In this document: in pieces, positions 50,003 through 58,848 of the stretch
Numbering within the stretch: the stretch's first letter is position 1
Layout of the letters: each line of letters starts with the position of its first letter
Source: CADEDV01 sp036383515
GTDB taxonomy: Bacteria > Bacteroidota > Bacteroidia > Chitinophagales > Chitinophagaceae
Length of the DNA: 64,000 bases
Direction: 5' to 3'
Assembly (NCBI GenBank): GCA_036383515.1
Contig: DASVOE010000122.1
Span: forward strand, 78,147 to 142,146
Made by a program: the position numbers and the translations under genes
Notes under the pieces: generated by a model
What the model saw: only the letters and a program-made list of their open reading frames with translations
Databases searched by the model: none
What the model was told of the DNA's origin: nothing

Positions 50003-51265
50003 ATGAAAAGGCTATTTGTAAAGGTTGCTGCTGCGTTTGCATTGCTGCTCATATGCCTGTGTGTAAGCAACTGTGGGGATCAGCATAAGGGATCAAGCTC
50101 TTCCACCAATGTTGCAGAACAAACAACATTACCTGCACCTTACGCAACCAAATCTGTTGTAAAAGAATGTAAAGTGATCGGCTGGCCGGCAGGTAAAACA
50201 CCAGTTGCCCCCAAAGGTTTTTCAGTTACCCTTTTTGCCAGTGGCATTGAAAGCCCACGATGGATGTATCAGACACCCAATGGAGACATACTGGTTTCCT
50301 GTTCTCAAACAGACCGTGAAAAAAGCCCCAATACTATTATCCTGCTCCGGGATCAGAACAAAGATGGAATTGTTGATGAACAAAAACCTTTCCTGAAAGG
50401 ATTGAATCAACCCCTTGGTATGTTGCTGCTGAACCATTGGTTCTATGTTGGCAATACTGATGGTGTTTACCGTTACCCTTTTGAAAACGATCAAACAACC
50501 ATCACAGTCAAAGGAGAAAAAATAATAGATCTTCCTGCGGGAGGATATAACAACCACTGGACAAGAAACCTGTTGGCCAATGCAAAGGGATCTAAAATAT
50601 ATGTCTCTGTGGGATCGGGGAGTAACAATGGTGAGAATGGAATGGAATTGGAGATCAACAGGGCTGCCATCCTTGAAATTAATCCTGATGGAACAGGGCA
50701 ACGCATTTTTGCAGATGGTATCAGGAACCCTGTAGGAATGGCCTGGCAACCGGGTACAGATATTTTATGGACAGTAGTGAATGAACGGGATGAACTCGGT
50801 GACGAACTGGTGCCGGATTATATGACAAGTGTGAAAGATGGTGCTTTCTATGGCTGGCCTTATGCTTACTTTGGTCAGCATGAAGACCCAAGGTTAAAGG
50901 GACAACGACCGGACCTTGTTGCCAAAACAATTGTACCGGATATTTCATTGGGTGCACATACGGCTTCTTTAGGTCTTGCCTTTTATACACAACAAACTTT
51001 TCCTGCTAACTATCATAATGGTGCTTTTGTAGGGCAACACGGATCATGGAACCGTTCTTCCTTTTCAGGATACAAAGTTCTTTTTATTCCTTTCAACAAC
51101 GGCAAGCCCGGTAAACCGGAAGACTTTCTTACAGGTTTTATTGCTGATGAAAAAAACAATGAAGTGTATGGCCGGCCTGTTGGCGTACTGGTCACCAATG
51201 ACGGAAGCCTTCTTGTTGCAGATGATGCCGGAAATAAGATCTGGAAAATAAGCCCGGCGAATTAA
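50003..51265 (+). CDS. Sorbosone-dehydrogenase-like (PQQ sugar-dehydrogenase fold) lipoprotein
   Basis: 420 aa; MKRLFVKVAAAFALLLICLCVSNC has a lipobox with Cys24. A six-bladed propeller of the soluble glucose/sorbosone dehydrogenase type follows: PKGFSVTLFASGIESPRWM, GDILVSC, FLKGLNQPLGML, ADGIRNPVGMAWQPGTDILWTVVNERDELGDELVPDYMT, FYGWPYAYFG, HTASLGLAFY and GQHGSWNRSSFSGYKV. The family oxidises aldoses or osones, usually with PQQ, in the periplasm. It is the last gene of the tightly packed run and could feed aldonate or lactone into the cytoplasmic enzymes. PQQ synthesis genes are not in the window. Confidence 0.85.
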   Translation: MKRLFVKVAAAFALLLICLCVSNCGDQHKGSSSSTNVAEQTTLPAPYATKSVVKECKVIGWPAGKTPVAPKGFSVTLFASGIESPRWMYQTPNGDILVSCSQTDREKSPNTIILLRDQNKDGIVDEQKPFLKGLNQPLGMLLLNHWFYVGNTDGVYRYPFENDQTTITVKGEKIIDLPAGGYNNHWTRNLLANAKGSKIYVSVGSGSNNGENGMELEINRAAILEINPDGTGQRIFADGIRNPVGMAWQPGTDILWTVVNERDELGDELVPDYMTSVKDGAFYGWPYAYFGQHEDPRLKGQRPDLVAKTIVPDISLGAHTASLGLAFYTQQTFPANYHNGAFVGQHGSWNRSSFSGYKVLFIPFNNGKPGKPEDFLTGFIADEKNNEVYGRPVGVLVTNDGSLLVADDAGNKIWKISPAN

Positions 51266-51323
51266 TGCGGAAATATTTCTTTAGTTTTCCGATCATTGGT
51301 ACATAATCCTTACAGGCTCATCT

Positions 51324-51331
51324 TATTTTTG
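51324..51331 (+). promoter_or_regulatory. Candidate -7 box (TATTTTTG) for the FAD/Fe-S oxidase gene
   Basis: TATTTTTG matches TAnnTTTG exactly, 30 bp before the ATG at 51361, in the 95-bp gap after the sorbosone-dehydrogenase-like gene. The shared AAAGTA element is absent at the expected upstream distance, so this would be an independent promoter. Confidence 0.35.
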
Positions 51332-51360
51332 TCATTCCTCATAAAGGAATATCTGAACTA

Positions 51361-54306
51361 ATGCAACATCAACTGAAAGCTTTATCGAATGAGATGGCGG
51401 GGGAATTATATTATGATTCTACCGCCCCGCACCAGGCACATTTACTGGCCTATTCAACCGACGCATCCGTGTACCAGGAAAAACCTTTGGCTGTTGCATT
51501 GCCAAAACAGGTTAGCGATCTGAAACTACTGATCAACTTTGCACAGCAGCACAAGATCACGTTGATACCAAGAGCAGCAGGCACTTCACTTGCGGGGCAG
51601 GTTGTAGGTAATGGCGTTGTAGTAGACATGTCGAAATACTTCAACGATGTAATTGAAATTAATACAACTGAAAAATGGGTCAGGGTTCAGCCAGGAGTGA
51701 TAAGAGACGACCTGAATAAAAAATTACTTTCTCATGGTTTGATGTTCGGACCCGAAACATCTACTTCAAGCAGGGCGATGATAGGAGGGATGGTAGGAAA
51801 TAATTCCAGTGGTCTGCATAGTATCGTTTGGGGTGATACAAGAGAGAATCTACTGGAAGTTCAGACAGTATTGAGTGATGGCTCTGAAGTTTTATTTAAA
51901 GAAGAACCAATCATTGACGAAAATCATAGCGGTTTAAAAAAAGATATTTATGCCGGGTTGATGCAACTATTGTCTGACAAAGAAAAGCAGGCAACGATAA
52001 AAAAACATTTCCCGAAAGATTCTGTACACAGGCGAAATACAGGATATGCAGTAGACAGGCTTCTGCTGATGCAGCCGTTCTCTTCTGCCGGTACACAATT
52101 TAATTTGTGCAAACTTATCGCAGGCTCAGAAGGAACGCTGCTATTTGTTACCGAAGTAAAACTGCGACTTATTGATCTGCCGCCAAAAGAAACAGCCCTT
52201 GTTTGTGTTCATTGTTCTTCAATTGACGAATCGTTGCGAGCCAATATCGTTGCATTGCGGAACAAACCAATGGCATCCGAACTGGTTGATCGCACCATCA
52301 TGAACTTTACACGGCAGCATCCTGAATATCGCAAGAACTGTTTTTTTGTTGAGGGTGATCCGGCTGCGATCTTAATGGTAGAATTCATGGCTGATACAAA
52401 AGAAAAAGTAGAAGCACAGGTGAGAGGATTTATTGACGGATTAAAACAAAGTGGTTATGGTTATGCCTTTCCCGTTCTATATAACCAGGATACAAAATAT
52501 GCATGGGAAGTAAGAAAAGCCGGGCTGGGTTTATTACGCAATGAACCCGGAGATCTTCAACCGGTTAATTTAATTGAAGACTGTGCCGTTGATCCGGAAG
52601 AATTACCTGACTATATTAATGACTTGCAACTCCTGCTTGATAAACATGGCGTCAAAGCATCTTACTATGCACATGCAGGGGCAGGTGAATTGCATGTGGA
52701 GCCAATGATCAACCTTAAATCAGCGACAGGGTTAGCATTGTTCCGAACTATACTGGCTGAAACGGTAGTGTTGGTAAAAAAATACAATGGTTCATTATCA
52801 GGAGAACATGGTGATGGCCGGTTAAGAGGTGAATACATTCCTGAACTGATGGGTAAGGAGACCTATGAGATATTCAAGAAAATAAAATCACTCTTTGATC
52901 CTCATGCTATATTCAATAAAGGCAAGATCGTTGACAGCCCTCCTATGGATACGAGTTTGCGGGTCAGCGTTGATAAAAAAATCCCTGATCTGAAAACAAC
53001 GTTCAACTTTTCAGGGCAGGGCGGGATACTGCGTCTTGCAGAAAAATGTTCGGGCTCGGGTGATTGCAGAAAAAGTGAACTGACAGGAGGAACGATGTGT
53101 CCCAGTTTTATGGCTACACGCAATGAAAAGGACAGTACCCGTGCAAGGGCCAATGTGCTAAGACAATACTTAAGCGATCCGCATGATGTAGAACCGTTAA
53201 ATCATAACGAGATCAAAGAAGTAATGGATCTGTGCCTGAGTTGTAAGGCTTGTAAAACAGAATGTCCTTCGGCTGTTGATATTACTAAAATGAAAGCCGA
53301 GTTTTTGCAGCAGTACTATGATAAGAATGGAATTCCCTTCCGGTCAAAACTCATTGGAAACTTTTCGGGACAGATGAAACTGGCTTCAGCTTTTTACCCG
53401 TTATACAATTTTGTATTTAAAAACCGGCCACTGCGTTCAATTGCCAACAAACTTGTGGGATTTCATCCTGATCGTAGTATTCCATTGCTACCATCGACAA
53501 CATTACTATCATGGTATCGAAAACGAAAGAAAACAGGTAACGGGAAAGATAAGAAGCTCTATTTCTTTTGCGATGAGTTTACCAACTACTACGATGTGGA
53601 GGCCGGAAAAAAAGCGATCCTTTTATTAGAAGGGTTGGGATACCATGTTGAGATACCATCGCATGTTGAAAGCGGACGCACCTGGCTTTCCAAAGGACTG
53701 GTAAAAAAAGCGGCTATTGTCATTAATCAAAACATTCAATCACTATCTCCAATCGTTTCAGCAGAGGCTCCCATCGTAGGGATAGAACCATCAGCTATCC
53801 TAACACTCAGGGATGAATATATTGATCTTGCCACAGAACAAAACAGGGCAAAAGCCGTTGCGCTATCGGCGCATGTGTTTACAATTGAAGAATTCATCGT
53901 CAATGAACAAACAAAAGGAAACATTTCAAAGCAACAATTCACAGAAGAAAAAAAGATGATCGCTGCGCATGGACATTGTTATCAAAAAACATTGTCCTCC
54001 CAACACTATAGTAATGGTATGCTGAGTCTTCCGGCAAATTATGTTGTACAGATCATTCCGTCCGGTTGTTGTGGAATGGCAGGTTCTTTTGGCTACGAAA
54101 AAGAACATTTCAATGTATCGCAATCAATAGGAGAGTTGGTATTATTTCCTACTGTCCGTAATCTAACAGAAGATGTATTGGTCGCTGCATCCGGCACATC
54201 CTGCCGGCACCAGATCAAAGACGGAACAAAACGGTTGGCCCTCCACCCGGCAGAGATATTATTTGATGCATTGTTGAATAAAGAGGAGTTGTTATTGCAA
54301 TTGTAA
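51361..54306 (+). CDS. FAD-binding and Fe-S oxidoreductase (GlcD-GlcF-like fusion; 2-hydroxy-acid dehydrogenase candidate)
   Basis: 981 aa. The FAD-binding PCMH domain (IPRAAGTSLAGQVVGNGVVVDMSKYF, PGVIRDDLNKKL, GPETSTSSRAMIGGMVGNNSSG) and the C-terminal FAD-oxidase domain (HAGAGELHVEP, SGEHGDGRLRGEYIPELMG) occupy about residues 1-540. Iron-sulfur regions follow: CSGSGDC (Cys563, Cys569) with GGTMCPS, and a complete CxxCxxCxxxCP cluster at Cys625, 628, 631 and 635. A CCG heterodisulfide-reductase-type motif lies at 903-905 (GCCGMAG). Such fusions oxidise D-lactate, glycolate or D-2-hydroxyglutarate and pass electrons to the quinone pool. Its position after the sugar-acid operon suggests it removes a lactate-like end product (inference). 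Confidence 0.88.
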   Translation: MQHQLKALSNEMAGELYYDSTAPHQAHLLAYSTDASVYQEKPLAVALPKQVSDLKLLINFAQQHKITLIPRAAGTSLAGQVVGNGVVVDMSKYFNDVIEINTTEKWVRVQPGVIRDDLNKKLLSHGLMFGPETSTSSRAMIGGMVGNNSSGLHSIVWGDTRENLLEVQTVLSDGSEVLFKEEPIIDENHSGLKKDIYAGLMQLLSDKEKQATIKKHFPKDSVHRRNTGYAVDRLLLMQPFSSAGTQFNLCKLIAGSEGTLLFVTEVKLRLIDLPPKETALVCVHCSSIDESLRANIVALRNKPMASELVDRTIMNFTRQHPEYRKNCFFVEGDPAAILMVEFMADTKEKVEAQVRGFIDGLKQSGYGYAFPVLYNQDTKYAWEVRKAGLGLLRNEPGDLQPVNLIEDCAVDPEELPDYINDLQLLLDKHGVKASYYAHAGAGELHVEPMINLKSATGLALFRTILAETVVLVKKYNGSLSGEHGDGRLRGEYIPELMGKETYEIFKKIKSLFDPHAIFNKGKIVDSPPMDTSLRVSVDKKIPDLKTTFNFSGQGGILRLAEKCSGSGDCRKSELTGGTMCPSFMATRNEKDSTRARANVLRQYLSDPHDVEPLNHNEIKEVMDLCLSCKACKTECPSAVDITKMKAEFLQQYYDKNGIPFRSKLIGNFSGQMKLASAFYPLYNFVFKNRPLRSIANKLVGFHPDRSIPLLPSTTLLSWYRKRKKTGNGKDKKLYFFCDEFTNYYDVEAGKKAILLLEGLGYHVEIPSHVESGRTWLSKGLVKKAAIVINQNIQSLSPIVSAEAPIVGIEPSAILTLRDEYIDLATEQNRAKAVALSAHVFTIEEFIVNEQTKGNISKQQFTEEKKMIAAHGHCYQKTLSSQHYSNGMLSLPANYVVQIIPSGCCGMAGSFGYEKEHFNVSQSIGELVLFPTVRNLTEDVLVAASGTSCRHQIKDGTKRLALHPAEILFDALLNKEELLLQL

Positions 54307-54337
54307 ACGTTGTTCGGTTTGCTTTCTTCATCCGGCT

Positions 54338-54402
54338 GTTAACAAAGTATAATCATTAGAGTCTTTAATATAGCTTTCACAGAAGCCACTTATTTACATT
54401 CG
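54338..54402 (+). promoter_or_regulatory. Promoter module: GTTAACAAAGTATAATC plus -7-like box, for the kinase/enolase pair
   Basis: GTTAACAAAGTATA begins at 54338 and TACATTCG, one mismatch from TAnnTTTG, lies at 54395-54402, exactly 57 bp downstream. The ATG is at 54446. Confidence 0.5.
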
Positions 54403-54445
54403 GGAGCCGGAGTTTATAATATCAAATAAATACCCGCTTAAAATA

Positions 54446-55420
54446 ATGGATCAAGGGCTTATAGATGATATTAAACAATGCCTCATTGAGGGAAAAATTA
54501 CAAGCAATACCGATGGCTTGCAGGTTGAACAACTGGAAGGCGGCATATCCTGCACTGTCTGGAAAACTTCATTGCCTAGGGGTAGCTGGGTATTTAAACA
54601 AGCATTGGGTAAACTAAGAGTGGAAGCTGACTGGTTTTCAGATATTGAACGGATACACCGGGAGCATGAAGTAATGGAAGCACTTTATAAGTTGATGCCG
54701 AAAGGAACAATACCTAAAGTAGTCTGTACAAATTACGATAAACATTTCTTTTTGATGGACTATGTGGAAGCATCGCAAACATGGAAAGAGGATCTGTTTA
54801 AAGAAAATTTTGTTGTTGCTGTAGCAGAACAGGCTGCCCGTGTTTTACGGAATATTCATGAAGGAAGTATGAATATTCCGAAAAGCGAACAGGCAAAATT
54901 CAGTGACCAGGAATACTTCGTTCAGCTTCGCATCAACCCCTTTCATCGTTTCTTAGTACAAAAATATCCTGAACTTCTACCTTCGATAGAAAACCTCATT
55001 GATGAATTAACGATGAGAAAAACCTGTCTTGTTCACGGCGATTTTTCTCCCAAGAACATGCTGGTTGATAAAAAGGGTAACCTTATTATTCTTGACTTTG
55101 AAGTAGCTCATTGGGGAAATCCTGTTTTTGATCTTGCTTACTGTATTGGCCATCTTATGCTCAAGGGCTGGTATCTTGCTAACCCTGCCGGTGCATTAAG
55201 ATTGATCGAGGCATTCCTTGAAACCTATGGCAAAAAAACAGATCCGCTTATTCCTCATCTTGGATTAATGTTACTGGCAAGAATTGATGGAAAATCTCCC
55301 GTGAATTATATTACAGACGATAACCTGAAAAATAAGATCAGGCGGATCGCTATTGAATGGATAAAAAAAGACGGCAGTGCAGATGCATTAGAAAATATAT
55401 GTATCGCCCTTGCCAGTTAA
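54446..55420 (+). CDS. Aminoglycoside-phosphotransferase-fold small-molecule kinase
   Basis: 324 aa, cytoplasmic. The protein-kinase-like APH fold is shown by GGISCTVWKTSLPRGSWVFKQ (nucleotide loop and Lys), EHEVMEALYKLMP, the catalytic loop VHGDFSPKNMLV (His197, Asp199, Asn204) and LDFEVAHWGNPVFDLAYC (Asp217). Members phosphorylate hydroxyls of antibiotics, methylthioribose, homoserine, choline or sugar compounds. The enolase-like gene starts 10 bp after its stop, so the two are co-transcribed. A kinase that makes a phosphorylated acid for that enolase-like enzyme, for example glycerate to 2-phosphoglycerate, is an attractive but untested idea. Confidence 0.82.
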   Translation: MDQGLIDDIKQCLIEGKITSNTDGLQVEQLEGGISCTVWKTSLPRGSWVFKQALGKLRVEADWFSDIERIHREHEVMEALYKLMPKGTIPKVVCTNYDKHFFLMDYVEASQTWKEDLFKENFVVAVAEQAARVLRNIHEGSMNIPKSEQAKFSDQEYFVQLRINPFHRFLVQKYPELLPSIENLIDELTMRKTCLVHGDFSPKNMLVDKKGNLIILDFEVAHWGNPVFDLAYCIGHLMLKGWYLANPAGALRLIEAFLETYGKKTDPLIPHLGLMLLARIDGKSPVNYITDDNLKNKIRRIAIEWIKKDGSADALENICIALAS

Positions 55421-55430
55421 TACTGATACC

Positions 55431-56747
55431 ATGAATAACAATGCTGATACCCGGATCAGGGATATTATTGGACGGGAAGTTTTTGATTCAAGGGGCAACC
55501 CGACTGTAGAAGTTGATGTGATCCTCGAATCAGGTATCATGGGAAGAATGATAGTGCCATCAGGAGCTTCTACAGGAAAATATGAAGCAATCGAGTTAAG
55601 GGATGGAGGAAAAAGATACCATGGAAAAGGTGTGCTGAATGCTGTCGGTCATGTAAACAACGCCATCAAAAAAGTACTGAAAGGCGTTGATGCAAGAGAC
55701 CAGGAACGCATTGATGAGCTGATGATCACACTAGATGGAACGGATAATAAATCCGGCGTAGGTGCTAATGCTATATTGGGTGTTTCATTGGCCGTTGCAC
55801 ATGCTGCTGCTATCGCAAGTGATAAACAATTGTATCAATACCTTGCTGATAAATATCTGCCCGGCCATACCGAACTGGCTTTGCCTGTACCGATGGTCAA
55901 TATCATCAGCGGTGGGGCACATGCAGGAAAAAAAATAGATGTACAGGATTTTCTTGTTGTGCCTTTATCAGCAACATCTTATCCCGAAGCATTGGAAATG
56001 ATCTTTGCTGTTTACCGGAAGACACAGGAAGTTCTTCTTAAAAAAGGGCACAATGCTTTTTTGCTGGCTGATGAAGGGGGCTTTGGGCCACATCTCTCTT
56101 CCAATAAAGAAGCATTGGATATTCTTTGTGATGTATTTGAGCAATGTGGTTATGTAGGAGGAAAAGATATTGCTATTGCATTGGATATTGCTTCTTCGGG
56201 TTTCTATGATACAGAAAAAAAGCAATATCATTTGGCAGCAGACAACTGTTCACTCAGTTCTTTGGAAATGATAACAATGCTGGAGCAATGGGTGGCTGCT
56301 TATCCTGTTATATCTATTGAAGATGGGCTTGCTGAAGAAGATTGGGAAGGATGGCAGCAACTTACATTACGTCTCGGAAATAAAATTCAATTGGTGGGTG
56401 ATGATCTTTTTACAACCCATCCGGTACGAATTCAAAAAGGTATTGATCTTAGGGCCGGTAATACAGTGCTGATAAAAATGAACCAGATCGGTACACTTAC
56501 TGAAACAGTGAATGCAATAAACCTTGCGAAAAAGAATGGTTATAAAACGGTGATCTCTGCAAGATCAGGTGAAACAGAAGATACAACACTTGCAGACCTT
56601 GCTGTTGGGCTGCAGGGCGGACAGATCAAAATAGGTTCTGTTGCAGGTTCATCAAGACTTGCCAAATACAACCAGTTATTACGCATTCACGAACAGACAG
56701 GCGGGAAATACGAGAGACCAGCAACATTGTTTAAACTAACTAAATAA
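55431..56747 (+). CDS. eno: Divergent enolase (phosphopyruvate hydratase family)
   Basis: 438 aa from ATG 55431; a TTG-initiated extension from 55410 would overlap the kinase gene and adds nothing conserved. The enolase backbone is plain: GREVFDSRGNPTVEV, PSGASTGKYEAIELRDGG, GVGANAILGVSLA, DEGG (Glu215), SIEDGLAEEDW, QLVGDDLF, LIKMNQIGT (Lys349) and RSGETEDT. Departures from canonical enolases are also clear. The QEF glutamate is Asp173 (VQDF). The invariant His of SHRSGE is Ala377 (SARSGE). The GSPxRS/ARSER region near the second lysine reads GSVAGSSRLAK. The enzyme may therefore have altered activity or another phosphorylated substrate, and a housekeeping enolase probably exists elsewhere in the genome. 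Confidence 0.87.
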   Translation: MNNNADTRIRDIIGREVFDSRGNPTVEVDVILESGIMGRMIVPSGASTGKYEAIELRDGGKRYHGKGVLNAVGHVNNAIKKVLKGVDARDQERIDELMITLDGTDNKSGVGANAILGVSLAVAHAAAIASDKQLYQYLADKYLPGHTELALPVPMVNIISGGAHAGKKIDVQDFLVVPLSATSYPEALEMIFAVYRKTQEVLLKKGHNAFLLADEGGFGPHLSSNKEALDILCDVFEQCGYVGGKDIAIALDIASSGFYDTEKKQYHLAADNCSLSSLEMITMLEQWVAAYPVISIEDGLAEEDWEGWQQLTLRLGNKIQLVGDDLFTTHPVRIQKGIDLRAGNTVLIKMNQIGTLTETVNAINLAKKNGYKTVISARSGETEDTTLADLAVGLQGGQIKIGSVAGSSRLAKYNQLLRIHEQTGGKYERPATLFKLTK

Positions 56748-56790
56748 AGGATCAAATTTTTTACTTACTTCATATTTAAAACTATCTGAA

Positions 56791-58116
56791 ATGGACAGGC
56801 GAAATTTTGTAAAACACACCGGTACCGTAGCTGCCGGGGCTATCATAGCACCCCATTTGCTTACACATGGTCTTGCAAAAAAACGTGTTGCGATGGTGGG
56901 CACTGGTAACCGCGGAACATCTATGTGGGGTACCCCTGTAATTAATGAATTCAGCGATATAGTAGAATTTGTTGGTCTTTGTGATATTAACCCCGGGCGG
57001 TTACAAACGGCAAAAGGCATGTTGAAATTGAACTGCCCTACCTATACTGATTTCGACAAGATGATGAAAGAAACTAAACCGGAGATACTCATCGTTACAA
57101 CGGTTGATGCCACCCATCATGAGTTTATCATCAAAGGGATGGAGTATGGTGCGGACATTGTTACAGAAAAACCGTTGACGACGGACGAAACAAAATGCCA
57201 GGCGATTTTAGATGCGGAAAAAAGAACAGGAAAAAAAGTGCGGGTCACTTTTAACTATCGTTACTCACCTCATCGACAAAAAATATATGAACTGCTGAGA
57301 AGCGGGGTTATTGGTACTGTTACATCTGCAGATTTTCACTGGTATCTTGATGTTTATCACGGAGCAGATTATTTTCGTCGCTGGCACCGGCTGCGAGAGA
57401 AAAGTGGTTCCCTGCTTGTGCACAAAGCCAGCCATCATTTTGATTTGCTGAACTGGTGGTTGCAATCAGAACCTGAAGAAGTATTTGCGTATGGTGCACT
57501 TGAATTTTATGGTAAAAACAATTCATTCCGCAGCACCCATTGTCGCCCCTGCCCGCATAAAGGTCAGTGCCAGTTTTACTGGGATATCAATAAAAATCCT
57601 GAACTAGTAAAACTATATGTTGATAATGAGAAACATGACGGCTATCACCGCGATGGTTGTGTATGGAAGGAAGACATCAACATCTTTGATAAAATGGCTG
57701 TTCAGATCAAATACGCCGGCAAAGTACAGGTCAGTTATTCACTGACAGCTTATTCACCCTATGAAGGATATCGTATTGCTTTTAATGGCACAAAGGGGCG
57801 CATTGAAGCATGGATCAAAGAAAAACAACCCTGGGAAGAAGAACATATTGATGAGATACAAGTGACCAGCAATTTTGGCAAGCGAGAATTGATACGCATA
57901 CCCAATGATGAAGCAGGTCATGGAGGTGGGGATATACGTCTTCGTAAGGACATATTCAATCCCGGTGGCGTTGATACTTATCGCCAGGCGGCTAACAGCC
58001 GTGATGGAGCAATGGCTATTCTGGTCGGTATTGCAGCCCGCAATAGTATTGATAGTGGCAAGCCGGTGAAAATAAGTGATCTTACTTCGTTGAAACCGGT
58101 GAAGAGACTTTCTTGA
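56791..58116 (+). CDS. Tat-signal Gfo/Idh/MocA-family oxidoreductase with four cysteines
   Basis: 441 aa. The N-terminus MDRRNFVKHTGTVAAGAIIAP is a twin-arginine signal. The Rossmann domain starts KRVAMVGTGNRG and includes FVGLCDINPGR, KPEILIVTTVDATHHE and the family EKP motif (TEKPLTTDE), followed by RVTFNYRYSP. The second domain contains HKASHHFDLLNWWL. Cys251, Cys254, Cys260 and Cys290 (CRPCPHKGQC and DGCVW) could bind a metal or form disulfides after export. The family oxidises or reduces sugars and cyclitols, often with tightly bound NAD(P) when exported. It follows the enolase by 43 bp and ends the co-directional run. Confidence 0.87.
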   Translation: MDRRNFVKHTGTVAAGAIIAPHLLTHGLAKKRVAMVGTGNRGTSMWGTPVINEFSDIVEFVGLCDINPGRLQTAKGMLKLNCPTYTDFDKMMKETKPEILIVTTVDATHHEFIIKGMEYGADIVTEKPLTTDETKCQAILDAEKRTGKKVRVTFNYRYSPHRQKIYELLRSGVIGTVTSADFHWYLDVYHGADYFRRWHRLREKSGSLLVHKASHHFDLLNWWLQSEPEEVFAYGALEFYGKNNSFRSTHCRPCPHKGQCQFYWDINKNPELVKLYVDNEKHDGYHRDGCVWKEDINIFDKMAVQIKYAGKVQVSYSLTAYSPYEGYRIAFNGTKGRIEAWIKEKQPWEEEHIDEIQVTSNFGKRELIRIPNDEAGHGGGDIRLRKDIFNPGGVDTYRQAANSRDGAMAILVGIAARNSIDSGKPVKISDLTSLKPVKRLS

Positions 58117-58196
58117 TTTGTGTTGGGGGGCATAAGGATAGTGAGAGGAATGGTTAGTGGATCATTCCTAATTTCTCAGTGATAAAAAAAGAGAGT

Positions 58197-58251
58197 ACAC
58201 TGTTTGTCATGAATACAAGATGGTAACATCCATCAATTCATCAAACAGTGT
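58197..58251. terminator. Bidirectional hairpin between convergent oxidoreductase and DUF1003 genes
   Basis: ACACTGTTTG at 58197-58206 and CAAACAGTGT at 58242-58251 form a perfect 10-bp stem. The loop folds further: TGAAT/ATTCA and GATGG/CCATC. AAAAGAG-type and CTTTTAG-type flanks give U-tracts on each strand, which suits termination of both converging genes. Confidence 0.75.
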
Positions 58252-58296
58252 TCTTTTAGTTTCAATACCTGTAAAGATGTTAGCGTAATAAAATAA

Positions 58297-58848
58297 TTAC
58301 TGCGGTCCTTCTTTATGATTTATTTTCCGCTCCAGTGATTGTATTATTTCCATTTGCTTTGCCTGGTTCTCAATAAGCGATTGTATTTGATCCTCCAATA
58401 GTAAATCCATTTTCTCATGCAGTGATCGTAATTCCAACTCAGCTTTTAAATTGATCAGGTAATCGTTTTCACTGCGCTGCCTGTCTTTCTCCTCCTTCCG
58501 GTTTTGACTCATCATAATCACCGGCGCCTGCAAAGCGGCAATGCAGGATAAAACCAGGTTCATTAATATAAAAGGATAGGGGTCAAAATCTTCTTTATGC
58601 GGAGCCAGCGTATTGAATAATATCCACACGACAAGAATGCAAAAAAAGGAAATGATAAAGGCCCAACTGCCCCCAAAACGGGCAACCTTATCCGATATTT
58701 TTTGTCCCCTTGAAAGCAAGTCTTTTGGAGGATTCATAAGGTTTTCAATGATCAGCTTTTCATCTTCCATGGCTTTTTTTACAATACATTGAAGTTTGGT
58801 CAGGTGATCATTGGTCGTTTGCAGATCCACTTCAGTAATAGTATCCAT
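58297..58848 (-). CDS. DUF1003 membrane protein
   Basis: 183 aa from the ATG at 58848. The frame stays open to 59211, but the extra residues are basic and unlike the family. A polar N-terminus is followed by PPKDLLSRGQKISDKVARFGGSWAFIISFF, two membrane segments (FIISFFCILVVWILFNTL and FILMNLVLSCIAALQAPVIMMS) and a long charged coiled-coil-like tail (QNRKEEKDRQRSENDYLINLKAELELRSLHEKMDLLLEDQ). This is the standard DUF1003 layout. The biochemical role of the family is unknown. It is transcribed away from the amylase gene. Confidence 0.87.
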   Translation of the reverse strand: MDTITEVDLQTTNDHLTKLQCIVKKAMEDEKLIIENLMNPPKDLLSRGQKISDKVARFGGSWAFIISFFCILVVWILFNTLAPHKEDFDPYPFILMNLVLSCIAALQAPVIMMSQNRKEEKDRQRSENDYLINLKAELELRSLHEKMDLLLEDQIQSLIENQAKQMEIIQSLERKINHKEGPQ

